Below, piece by piece: positions 54,799 through 61,253 of a DNA stretch of 64,000 nucleotides; positions within the stretch are counted from its first letter, which is position 1; every line of letters begins with the position of its first letter. Location of the stretch: contig CAVXSI010000022.1 in NCBI GenBank assembly GCA_963764365.1, positions 186,001-250,000 of the forward strand, in the 5' to 3' direction. Under the pieces are notes generated by a model that saw only the letters and a program-made list of their open reading frames with translations, was not told the origin of the DNA and made no database searches. This DNA is from VRUE01 sp963764365 (lineage in GTDB: Bacteria > Actinomycetota > Thermoleophilia > Solirubrobacterales > 70-9). A program made the position numbers and the translations under genes.

Positions 54799-55545
54799 GT
54801 GTCCTGGCCAAGCAAAAGAGAGGCGTTCCTCTTCGCGCTGCTCGTCGCCGCGGCTTGTCTCGCAGGCACGATGTGGGTCGTTGGCGGAACCGGCAGCGCC
54901 AAGGCCGCCGCGGCGAGCGAACATGAAACCTCGACGACGGTGAAGTGCAAACCGATGGAAGGTGCGGTCGGGGTTCCGAGGATCTGCCAGGCAACCGTCA
55001 CCGCCATCTCCGCTCTCTCGTCTAAACCGTCTGTCCCGAACCTCTGGGTGGAATTCGACAGCTTCCGTTGCGGGCTCGTCCCGGCCGGGGGGGACTCCGC
55101 GGCCTGCAGCGTGCAGGCAACCCCCAACACTCCGGGTTCCTACTCGGTTGAAGCCAACTATTCCGGCGGCGTGGGCTTCTACGCCAGCAGCGGCAAAGCG
55201 ACGATTGTCGCCGGCGCTCCCAGCTCGCCGCCTCTACCAGGCAGCTCGCTCAGCTGGTCCTCAGCAGGGCCGTCGCCCACGATCACGCTGCTCGCCGCAC
55301 CGAAGAAGAAGACTCGCCGGCGCTTCGCCAGGTTCAGATTCAGATCCCCCCAGGCGGGCACTCGGTTCGAATGCCAAATGGACAAGTTCAACTTCTTCGA
55401 GCCTTGCGCCTCGCCTCACAAGGTCAAGAAGGTGGGGATCGGGAGACACATTTTTCACATCCGTGCGATCAGCAGCACCGGCACCTATGGAGCACACCCG
55501 ATCGCATATCACTGGCGGGTCATGGGTCGGCGGAAGAAGGGCTGA
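54799..55545 (+). CDS. Secreted protein with Ig-like and Cys-loop domains
   Basis: A 248-residue exported protein: an N-terminal signal or anchor (REAFLFALLVAAACLAGTMWVVGGT), a first beta domain (residues about 45-140) resembling Ig-like folds, with GSYSVEANYSGGVGFYASSG, and a second one that has KKTRRRFARFRFRSPQAGTRFECQMDKFNFFEPCASPHKVKKVGIGRHIFHIRAI. The F-F-S-x6-F-x-C-x-x-D...C-x-SP pattern is a recurring extracellular module in Solirubrobacterales. GTG start. It lies just after the group II intron and before the tRNA-linked island. Role unknown. Confidence 0.75.
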   Translation: MSWPSKREAFLFALLVAAACLAGTMWVVGGTGSAKAAAASEHETSTTVKCKPMEGAVGVPRICQATVTAISALSSKPSVPNLWVEFDSFRCGLVPAGGDSAACSVQATPNTPGSYSVEANYSGGVGFYASSGKATIVAGAPSSPPLPGSSLSWSSAGPSPTITLLAAPKKKTRRRFARFRFRSPQAGTRFECQMDKFNFFEPCASPHKVKKVGIGRHIFHIRAISSTGTYGAHPIAYHWRVMGRRKKG

Positions 55546-55630
55546 GCGCCGCGCGGTTGCCGTTGGGCCGGAAGTTGACCTGCGGTTGACTAGCACCCCA
55601 GCTTCCTCGCCGTCAGCCCGGTCGTCAAGC

Positions 55631-55657
55631 GAAAAAGCGCCTTCGTGCAGGCGCTTT
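55631..55657 (-). terminator. Rho-independent terminator, original tRNA-Ala 3' flank
   Basis: On the minus strand AAAGCGCC pairs with GGCGCTTT around TGCACGAA, and the descending arm runs into TTTTTC. It stands directly after the 3'-half tRNA copy at 55657-55705, so it is probably the terminator of the tRNA-Ala gene before the island entered. A replacement terminator stands next to the intact tRNA at 58202-58235. Confidence 0.85.
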
Positions 55658-55705
55658 GCCGATGGAGCTAGCCGGACTCGAACCGGCGACCTCCTGGGTG
55701 CGATC
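55657..55705 (-). repeat. attachment-site direct repeat: displaced 3' half of tRNA-Ala
   Basis: These 49 bp are identical to 58235-58283, which is the 3' half of the intact tRNA-Ala(CGC) gene from the anticodon to the end plus 6 bp beyond. To the right the sequence diverges (TGGCCGGGG in place of the anticodon stem). This is the classical attL/attR duplication left by an element that integrated at the 3' end of a tRNA gene. Confidence 0.92.
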
Positions 55706-55719
55706 TGGCCGGGGATTCG

Positions 55720-55815
55720 GCGTTGGAAGGTGCGGATTAGCAGGGGATTCGCGGGCGGCGGTGAGAGTCGTCGTCGGCGCGGAAGTGCGGCGATTAGCGG
55801 GGATTGTCGGCGTTT
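55720..55815. repeat. Cluster of short GATT-containing repeats, island left end
   Basis: GGGGATTCGGCG, GCGGATTAGCAGG, GGGGATTCGCGG, GGCGATTAGCGG and GGGGATTGTCGGCG occur within 96 bp. The pattern GNGATT(A/C/G)GCGG recurs in inverse orientation at 58109-58140, at the other end of the island. They may be arm-type recombinase sites or replication/partition iterons. Confidence 0.6.
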
Positions 55816-55865
55816 CGGGCACTCGTGGCGTCGAGTGCCTGGGGAATCTGACGATTGCCCAATGT

Positions 55866-55893
55866 CGCAGATAGGTATAGCTATGCTTTATCT
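55866..55893. promoter_or_regulatory. Candidate AbiEi operator and promoter
   Basis: An AT-rich stretch with the inverted repeat ATAG...ATAGCTAT...CTAT lies directly before the abiEi ATG (CAGATAGGTATAGCTATGC). AbiEi proteins repress their own operon through inverted repeats near the promoter. The AT content contrasts with the rest of the window. Confidence 0.5.
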
Positions 55894-56505
55894 ATGTCTG
55901 ACAGTCAAGCTCCAGATGCCGTAGCCCTGAACCAAGTTTCCTACGGGCAGGACGGCTACTTCACCTCGCGACAGGCGCGCGAAGCCGGCTTCAGCCCGCA
56001 GCTGCTCGCCCATCATGTTCGCTCCGGGCGCTACGAGCACGTTCGCCGCGGCCTGTACCGGCTGCGCGACTACCCAGGCTCGCCTCACGAGGAGGTGCGA
56101 GCGAAGTGGCTCACCGTTGGACCCGAGCGAGCCGTCGTTTCCCACGAGAGCGCGCTCGACCTTCACGAACTCTCGGATGTGATCCCGAACAGCGTGCATC
56201 TCCTAGTCGATCGCAACGATCGCGGGATCAGGCGACCGAGGGGGGTGACCCTGCACACGACGACGAAGGTCCTCGAGCCCTCCGAAGTCGTGTCTCGCGA
56301 AGGCATCCGTGTCACCGACCCGGTGCGGTCGATCCTCGACGCTGCTGGTGCCGGCACCGCCCCCGAGCAGATCGAGATGGCCGCGCGCCAAGCGCTACAC
56401 GAAGGTCTGACGACTCGTCGTTCGCTTCTCTTCCGAGCCGATCGGCGCGGAGGCCGCGTCGCCGAACTCATCCGCCGCGCCGCGGAGCAGGATGGCCGAT
56501 CGTGA
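55894..56505 (+). CDS. abiEi: AbiEi-type antitoxin/transcriptional regulator
   Basis: A 203-residue protein: a winged helix GYFTSRQAREAGFSPQLLAHHVRSGRYEHVRRGLYRLRDYP (about 20-60), then VSHESALDLHELSDVIPNSVHLLVDRNDRGIR and a C-terminal domain with EGIRVTDPVRSILDAAGAGTAPEQIEMAARQALHEGLTTRRSLL. This is the AbiEi type IV antitoxin, which represses the operon and counters the toxin without binding it. ATG 55894 is chosen by homology and the AT-rich operator ahead. It overlaps the toxin gene by 4 nt (GTGA). It lies inside the tRNA-integrated island. Confidence 0.92.
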   Translation: MSDSQAPDAVALNQVSYGQDGYFTSRQAREAGFSPQLLAHHVRSGRYEHVRRGLYRLRDYPGSPHEEVRAKWLTVGPERAVVSHESALDLHELSDVIPNSVHLLVDRNDRGIRRPRGVTLHTTTKVLEPSEVVSREGIRVTDPVRSILDAAGAGTAPEQIEMAARQALHEGLTTRRSLLFRADRRGGRVAELIRRAAEQDGRS

Positions 56506-57395
56506 GATACGCGACGGCAAAGGCATTCCGCACGGCGCTTGAGCAGCGCCTGAAGAACGAGGCCGAGGCAAGCGGCACGGCGCTGATCCGACTGCGCAAG
56601 CAGGTGGCTTTCGAGCGATTCCTCGCCAGGCTCGCGGTGTCGGAGTCCGCTGGCTGGGTGCTCAAGGGGGCATTCGCGCTGGAGCTGAGACTCGGGCTTC
56701 GCACCCGGATGACGAAGGACATCGACCTCGGGCGAGCAGACGACGAGGAAGCTGCGACGAAGCACCTGAACGCAGCCACCGGCGTCGATCTCGGAGATTT
56801 CTTCTCCTTCGAAGCTCGCCGCACCCCGGCGCTTGATACAGGCACCGGCTTTCGCGCCGTCCGCTACACCGTCCGCGCCGACCTGGACGGCCGCCGCTTC
56901 GAGCAGTTCCCCACCGACGTCGCCTTCAGCGAATCGCCGCCGGTCCAGGCGGAGTCGTTTCTGACGGCGAACGCGCTGGAGTTCGCAGACGTCGCAACGC
57001 CGCAGCTGCCGGTACTTCCGCTTGAGCAGCACGTTGCCGAGAAGCTTCATGCCTACACCGGCTCATATGGTCAAGACGCGCGGGAAAGCACCCGGGTGAA
57101 GGATCTCGTCGACCTCGTCCTGATCGGCGAGCTGGCCGAGCTCGACGCCGAGCGCCTCAGCGGAGCATTGGCCACGACGTTTGAGCAGCGCGCTCACCAG
57201 CCGCTCCCGAGGGCCGTCCCACCGCCCCCGTCGTCATGGGCAAGACCGTACGCGGAGATGGCACGCGAAGTCGGAATCGCGGTCGAGATCGAGGCTGGTC
57301 ACACAGCGGCAGCTCGGCTACTCGACCCTGTGCTTCGGTCGGAAGCTGACGGTCGTTGGGACCCCGAGGCACGGCGTTGGCGTACGCGTGCGTAG
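56502..57395 (+). CDS. abiEii: AbiEii-type nucleotidyltransferase toxin
   Basis: A 297-residue toxin of the DUF1814/AbiEii family. The nucleotidyltransferase core shows K55-G56 in WVLKGAFALELRLGLRTRMTKDIDLG, with the D-I-D motif at 73-75 after T71. LPLEQHVAEKLHAYT and RVKDLVDLVLI are the later catalytic motifs. Related toxins add nucleotides to tRNA or otherwise block growth and give phage defence. The GTG start overlaps the abiEi stop. All catalytic motifs are kept, so it should be active, while a paralogue at 52135 is broken. Confidence 0.92.
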   Translation: MRYATAKAFRTALEQRLKNEAEASGTALIRLRKQVAFERFLARLAVSESAGWVLKGAFALELRLGLRTRMTKDIDLGRADDEEAATKHLNAATGVDLGDFFSFEARRTPALDTGTGFRAVRYTVRADLDGRRFEQFPTDVAFSESPPVQAESFLTANALEFADVATPQLPVLPLEQHVAEKLHAYTGSYGQDARESTRVKDLVDLVLIGELAELDAERLSGALATTFEQRAHQPLPRAVPPPPSSWARPYAEMAREVGIAVEIEAGHTAAARLLDPVLRSEADGRWDPEARRWRTRA

Positions 57396-57475
57396 CTGAC
57401 TCCGGCAGGCTCGGCGAACCTTCCGGAACGGCTACTGCCTCGGCCTGCGCCGAGGCGGCTTGAACTCCGAAGGAC

Positions 57476-58030
57476 TCACCCTCGCCTCCCGCTACCGCGG
57501 CGAATCCCCAGCTCTCGGCGAAGCGCGCTCGCCTGGCGCTTGGTCAAGCGACCGCCGTCCTCGCCTTGGTCGATCGCCTGTCCGACGAGCGCCGCGCCCA
57601 GGTGCGCCTTGTGCGCCTGGCGGATCGCATGCACCGGAGTGACGATCGCGATTCCCTCGTGCTGGGTGATCTGAGTTGCTCCCAGATCCTCGTGGTGCAG
57701 CACGTACGCCGGTGGCACGCTGCGCCGGACGCGGTGGCTGCGGGGGAGGGTGATGTGAATTTTCGCCGGGTGGACGTCGCTCAGCTCGTAGAGCTCCAGC
57801 GCCGTCTCGTGGGAGAGGACGCCGAGCGCCCCGCGCGGCCAGAGCGTCGCCTCCATGTAGGGGTCGAGACGGCTCGCCGGCGTGAGCGGGAGCCGGTACA
57901 GACCCGTCCCGCGGCGCTCGATCTGTCCTCGCTCGGCCATCCGCACGAGGGCCATCGGGTTGATGCCCAACTCCCGCGCGTCGTCGCGCATCGAAGGTCG
58001 GTTCTTCGCTGCCAGGCCCCGGGGCGTCAT
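57476..58030 (-). CDS. Second AbiEi-like regulator, lone and on the opposite strand
   Basis: A 184-residue protein with a winged-helix start (MRDDARELGINPMALVRMAERGQIERRGTGLYRLPL) and the AbiEi-like middle VLSHETALELYELSDVHPAKIHITLPRSHRVRR, then HEGIAIVTPVHAIRQAHKAHLGAALVGQAIDQGEDGGRLTKRQA. It has no adjoining toxin gene; the abiEii-like gene converges from the left. It may be an orphan or an anti-addiction factor. The N-terminus is uncertain, as several Met and Val codons are possible. An inverted repeat GCCTCGGC-GCCGAGGC (57438-57458) lies in the convergent gap. Confidence 0.82.
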   Translation of the reverse strand: MTPRGLAAKNRPSMRDDARELGINPMALVRMAERGQIERRGTGLYRLPLTPASRLDPYMEATLWPRGALGVLSHETALELYELSDVHPAKIHITLPRSHRVRRSVPPAYVLHHEDLGATQITQHEGIAIVTPVHAIRQAHKAHLGAALVGQAIDQGEDGGRLTKRQASALRRELGIRRGSGRRG

Positions 58031-58108
58031 CAGCGTCGCCGGGGCCGTTATGCCTTGGTCGGTCGGCGACCGTACCTCTGCTCGCGCTCGAAAGCGAGTC
58101 CGAAATCG

Positions 58109-58140
58109 ACGTGAATCGCCGCTAATCCCCGCGCATCGCC
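58109..58140. repeat. Short repeats at the right end of the island
   Basis: GAATCGCCGCTAATCCCC and GCATCGCCGCTG are the inverse of the GGGGATTAGCGGCGAT type repeats at 55720-55815. They lie just outside the lone abiEi-like gene, 100 bp from the tRNA-Ala. The inverted placement at the two ends fits recombinase arm sites, though their role is unproven. Confidence 0.55.
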
Positions 58141-58201
58141 GCTGTTTCAGGCACTTGTGTCTGAAAACGGAGCGCCGTGTTCGACGACCGGCGGCATCAC
58201 G

Positions 58202-58235
58202 AAAATGCAGAAGCCCCCGACGTGCAGGGACTTCT
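58202..58235 (-). terminator. Terminator-like hairpin after tRNA-Ala
   Basis: On the minus strand AGAAGTCCC pairs with GGGGCTTCT and is followed by GCATTTTC. It stands directly downstream of the intact tRNA-Ala(CGC), in sequence brought in by the island, and replaces the terminator at 55631. Confidence 0.65.
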
Positions 58236-58240
58236 GCCGA

Positions 58241-58313
58241 TGGAGCTAGCCGGACTCGAACCGGCGACCTCCTGGGTGCGATCCAGGCGCTCTTCCAACT
58301 GAGCTATAGCCCC
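58241..58313 (-). tRNA. tRNA-Ala(CGC)
   Basis: A 73-nt cloverleaf: acceptor GGGGCTA/TAGCTCC, D arm GCTC/GAGC, anticodon stem CCTGG/CCAGG with loop ATCGCAC (anticodon CGC), T arm GCCGG-TTCGAGT-CCGGC. It decodes GCG. Its 3' half is repeated at 55657-55705, showing that it is the integration target of the AbiE island. It remains complete, because the element restored the 3' end. Confidence 0.96.
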
Positions 58314-58394
58314 GCGTGCGTGGCTGGGAGGATCGTCCCACAGGCCTCGCAAGCGCAAGGATAACCGCATAGTCTTTAGCTTCCCGGGGCAATC

Positions 58395-59270
58395 ATGGGC
58401 ATTCTCGACGACGCGATCAAAGAGCATCTGGAACTGAAGCGCCGGCATGGAGCCGGCGACGACGAGCTGAAGCAGCTCGAGGACGAGGCCTTTGGCGCTT
58501 CGGAGCGGCCGGGGGAGCCGGATTCGTCCCCCGATCCGTATGCCGAGGCGCCGACCGAGTTCATGGCGCAGCCCGATCTCGACGAGTCCGCAGAGGGCGG
58601 GGAGCCGCCCGAGGCGCGGCGCCCGCGCCCCGACATCGCCGACCTTCAGGAGGCGCCGCCCGCTCCGGCCGAGACCGAACGGGAGCCGGATCCCGACGAG
58701 CCGCCCTCCGAAGAGCAGGCGCCGGCGATCGAACAGGCGATACCCGAGCCCGCCCCGCAGCCTCCCACCGAGCCCGAGCCGGACATCCCCTCCGGGCCCT
58801 CCACCGAGGAGCGCGAGGCGATCTCCGAGCAGCCGACCGAGATGTTCGACGTCGAGGAGGAGCTGGGCGGCTCGCAGGCGCCCGCCCCGACCGAGGACGA
58901 TTTGGTCGAGGAGGAGATGCAGGAGCCGCGCCTCGCCCCTGTCGATCCGCTCTCCGGCGTCGCCGACGCGGAGGAGGGCGACGAGGACGAGCAGGACGCT
59001 GACGACTTCTTCGACGAGAAGCGCCTCTCCGACGAGCTCGACCAGGCGCTCAAGGGCCCGGCCGAGGAGGTCGAGGAGGCCGCGGACGACGCCGAGCTCG
59101 CCGAGGAAGAGCTCGAGGGCGAGGAGCCGGATGACGAGAAGCCGCCCGCCGAGGTCCAGGAGGAGGAGGACGTGCTCGAGGAGACGCCCGACTTCCTCGA
59201 GGAGGCCCCCGAGGACGACCAGCTCTGGTTCGAGCAGAAGCCGCCCAAGGACTTCGACTTCGACGACTGA
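58395..59270 (+). CDS. Highly acidic protein of unknown function
   Basis: A 291-residue protein with a short conserved-looking start MGILDDAIKEHLELKRRHGA and a long Glu/Asp/Pro-rich remainder ending FEQKPPKDFDFDD. Nearly all of it after residue 25 looks disordered, without membrane segments. The N-terminal motif I recall from actinobacterial hypothetical proteins encoded near lipA, but with no function. It may bind a partner through the N-terminal helix. It lies between two tRNA-Ala genes. Confidence 0.75.
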   Translation: MGILDDAIKEHLELKRRHGAGDDELKQLEDEAFGASERPGEPDSSPDPYAEAPTEFMAQPDLDESAEGGEPPEARRPRPDIADLQEAPPAPAETEREPDPDEPPSEEQAPAIEQAIPEPAPQPPTEPEPDIPSGPSTEEREAISEQPTEMFDVEEELGGSQAPAPTEDDLVEEEMQEPRLAPVDPLSGVADAEEGDEDEQDADDFFDEKRLSDELDQALKGPAEEVEEAADDAELAEEELEGEEPDDEKPPAEVQEEEDVLEETPDFLEEAPEDDQLWFEQKPPKDFDFDD

Positions 59271-59315
59271 GCGCCCGCGACGCTCCCCCCGAACCGCCCC
59301 TAGACTTTCAGGCGA

Positions 59316-59388
59316 GGGGCCATAGCTCAGCTGGAAGAGCGCCGCCTTTGCAAGGCGGAGGTCGCCGGTTCGAGCCCGGCTGGCTCCA
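59316..59388 (+). tRNA. tRNA-Ala(TGC)
   Basis: A 73-nt cloverleaf: acceptor GGGGCCA/TGGCTCC, D arm GCTC/GAGC, anticodon stem CCGCC/GGCGG with loop TTTGCAA (anticodon TGC), T arm GCCGG-TTCGAGC-CCGGC. It decodes GCA and wobble partners. Its 3' end is 9 bp before the end of the convergent lipA gene. Confidence 0.97.
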
Positions 59389-59397
59389 TCCCCTCGC

Positions 59398-60396
59398 TCA
59401 GCCCGCCGCAGCCCGCTCCGGCACGTGCTGGTCCGCGTGGTAGCTGGACCGCACCAGCGGGCCCGAGGCGACCGACTCGAAGCCGAGCTCGTAGGCCGCC
59501 CGCTCCAGGGCCTCGAACTCCTCCGGGTGCCAGTAGCGGTCGACCGGCAGGTGGTCCTCGGTCGGGCGCAGGTACTGGCCGACGGTCAGCACCTGGACGC
59601 GGTGCTCGCGGAGGATGCCGAAGGTCTCGACCAGCTCCTCGAAGGTCTCGCCGAGCCCGACCATCAGGCCGGACTTGGTGACCACGTCGGCGCCGCCCAT
59701 CTCCTTCGCCGTCCTCAGCACCCGGGCCGAGCGCAGGAACTTCGAGCCGCGGCGCGCCTTCGGGTAGAGGCGGGGCACCGTCTCGACGTTGTGGTTGAAG
59801 ACGTCGGGGCGCTCGTGGATCACCTTCGCCAGCGGCATCTCCTGGCCGCGGAAGTCGGGCGTCAGAACCTCGACCCTGCAGCCCGGCGCCTGCATGCGGA
59901 TCGAGCGGATCGTGCCGACGAAGGCGCTCGCCCCGTAGTCGGGCAGGTCGTCGCGGTCGACCGAGGTGACGACGGCGTGGCGCAGCCCCATCCGCTTCAC
60001 CTGGTTGGCGACGCGCAGCGGCTCCAGCGGGTCGTTCCAGCTCGGCACCCCCGTCTTCACGTTGCAGAAGCCGCAGCGGCGGGTGCAGACGTCGCCGAGG
60101 ATCATGAAGGTCGCCGTGCCGCGCTCCCAGCACTCGCCGACGTTGGGGCAGTTCGCCTCCTCGCAAACGGTGTGCAGGTTGTCGCTGCCGATCTCCGCCT
60201 TCAGCCGCCGGTAGGTCGGCCCGCCCGGCGCCGGCACCTTCAGCCACGGCGGCTTGCGGGCGCGGCGGAAGGGGATCGCGCCGTCGCCATCGGCCGCGAC
60301 CCCGCCCGGCTTGGCGCGGGAGCGGGTGACGTGGACGCGCTCGGCGGCGCCGGCCCCGGGCGCCCGCTCCGGGCTCTCTGCGACAGGCTCGCTCAC
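59398..60396 (-). CDS. lipA: Lipoyl synthase
   Basis: A 332-residue radical-SAM enzyme that inserts two sulfurs into octanoyl groups on lipoyl domains. The auxiliary cluster ligands C78-x4-C83-x5-C89 (CEEANCPNVGEC) and the radical-SAM cluster C104-x3-C108-x2-C111 (CTRRCGFC) are present, and the C-terminal RSSYHA motif holds the Ser that binds the auxiliary cluster. The first 40 residues are an extra, low-complexity N-terminus. It is followed upstream by lipB on the same strand, 83 bp away, in the usual lipB-lipA order. It matches family length. Confidence 0.97.
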   Translation of the reverse strand: MSEPVAESPERAPGAGAAERVHVTRSRAKPGGVAADGDGAIPFRRARKPPWLKVPAPGGPTYRRLKAEIGSDNLHTVCEEANCPNVGECWERGTATFMILGDVCTRRCGFCNVKTGVPSWNDPLEPLRVANQVKRMGLRHAVVTSVDRDDLPDYGASAFVGTIRSIRMQAPGCRVEVLTPDFRGQEMPLAKVIHERPDVFNHNVETVPRLYPKARRGSKFLRSARVLRTAKEMGGADVVTKSGLMVGLGETFEELVETFGILREHRVQVLTVGQYLRPTEDHLPVDRYWHPEEFEALERAAYELGFESVASGPLVRSSYHADQHVPERAAAG

Positions 60397-60479
60397 GTAA
60401 CTCCGAGCTTAGACGGTTGACTCCAAAGCCCCGCACCCCCGGATGACGCGCCCCCGCGGGCACGATAATTCGGAATCGA

Positions 60480-61205
60480 TCATCTAGCGGGGTCCAGCCC
60501 CAGGTCGGCAGGCTCGGCCGCCACCGGCTCTCGCCCGTAGACCTCGCCGAAGCGCTCGGCGACCGTCGCCGCGAAGGCGTCGAGGTCCTGCTCTGCCCCC
60601 AGCTCCCGCCCCAGCGAGGTCGGCCGCGCGCCCTCGATCCCGCAGGCGACCACCCAGTCGAACGGCTGCAGGTCGTTGTTGACGTTGATCGCCAGCCCGT
60701 GGGTGGTGACGCCGCGGCTGACGTGGACGCCGATCGAGCCGATCTTGCGCGCTTCCCCGGCCCCCGCGACCGAGCCCGGCGGCTCGCCGCGCGTCCAGAC
60801 CCCGGTCAGCCCCTCGATCGTCCCCGCCTCGACTCCGTGCTCGGCGAGCGCCTCGATCGCCACCCGCTCCAGCCGCCGCACGTACTCATGCACGTCGTCG
60901 CCGTAGGGCTTCAGCGAGACGATCGGGTAAGCGACCAGCTGCCCCGGCCCGTGGTAGGTGACCCGCCCGCCGCGGTCGGTCTCGCGCACCTCGATCCCCT
61001 GCGCCTCGTACCACTCGGCCCCCATCGGCAGCTCCGCCGCGCCGGAGCGGCGCCCATGCGTGTAGACGGGGGGGTGCTCGAGCAGCCACAGCACGTCGGC
61101 GGCCTCGTCCGCCTGCCGCGCCGCCTCCAGCCGGCGCTGCCCGGCCAGCGCCTCCGCGTAGGGGACGAGGCCGCTGCGGACAACGAGGATTTCTTTAGGC
61201 ATCAT
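60480..61205 (-). CDS. lipB: Octanoyltransferase
   Basis: A 241-residue enzyme that moves octanoyl from acyl carrier protein to lipoyl domains, the step before LipA. The Lys154 (EARKIGSIGVHVSRGVTTHGLA) and Cys188 (WVVACGIEG) catalytic pair and the RGGRVTYHGPGQLVAYP motif (79-95) are all there. ATGATG start gives two possible first residues. It is 5' of lipA in one transcript. Product use fits the E2 subunit gene at 63289, which would carry the lipoyl group. Confidence 0.97.
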   Translation of the reverse strand: MMPKEILVVRSGLVPYAEALAGQRRLEAARQADEAADVLWLLEHPPVYTHGRRSGAAELPMGAEWYEAQGIEVRETDRGGRVTYHGPGQLVAYPIVSLKPYGDDVHEYVRRLERVAIEALAEHGVEAGTIEGLTGVWTRGEPPGSVAGAGEARKIGSIGVHVSRGVTTHGLAINVNNDLQPFDWVVACGIEGARPTSLGRELGAEQDLDAFAATVAERFGEVYGREPVAAEPADLGLDPAR

Positions 61206-61253
61206 TGAAATCGTTGCAGGCCGCCGCTCTATCCTCGGTGGCGCCCCCAGACC

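Larger units (their letters stand above)
55706..58234. mobile_element. Small tRNA-Ala-integrated island carrying an AbiE system
   Basis: The 2.5-kb stretch between the two 49-bp repeats contains abiEi-like and abiEii-like genes, a lone abiEi-like gene on the other strand, and GATTAGCGG-type repeats at both ends. There is no integrase, so it would need one from elsewhere to move (a satellite) or it has lost its own. The decayed integrase 3.7 kb to the left might belong to an earlier relative. Confidence 0.85.

Noticed and set aside
55720..58140. GATTAGCGG repeats as a CRISPR array
   Set aside because: The units are short, irregular and without spacers of even length.
1278..60451. 23-bp similarity CCCCGCAC-N2-CCGGATGACGCGC at 1278-1300 and 60429-60451
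   Set aside because: There are only two copies without inverted arms; it may be chance in GC-rich DNA, though it could be a remnant of another repeat family.
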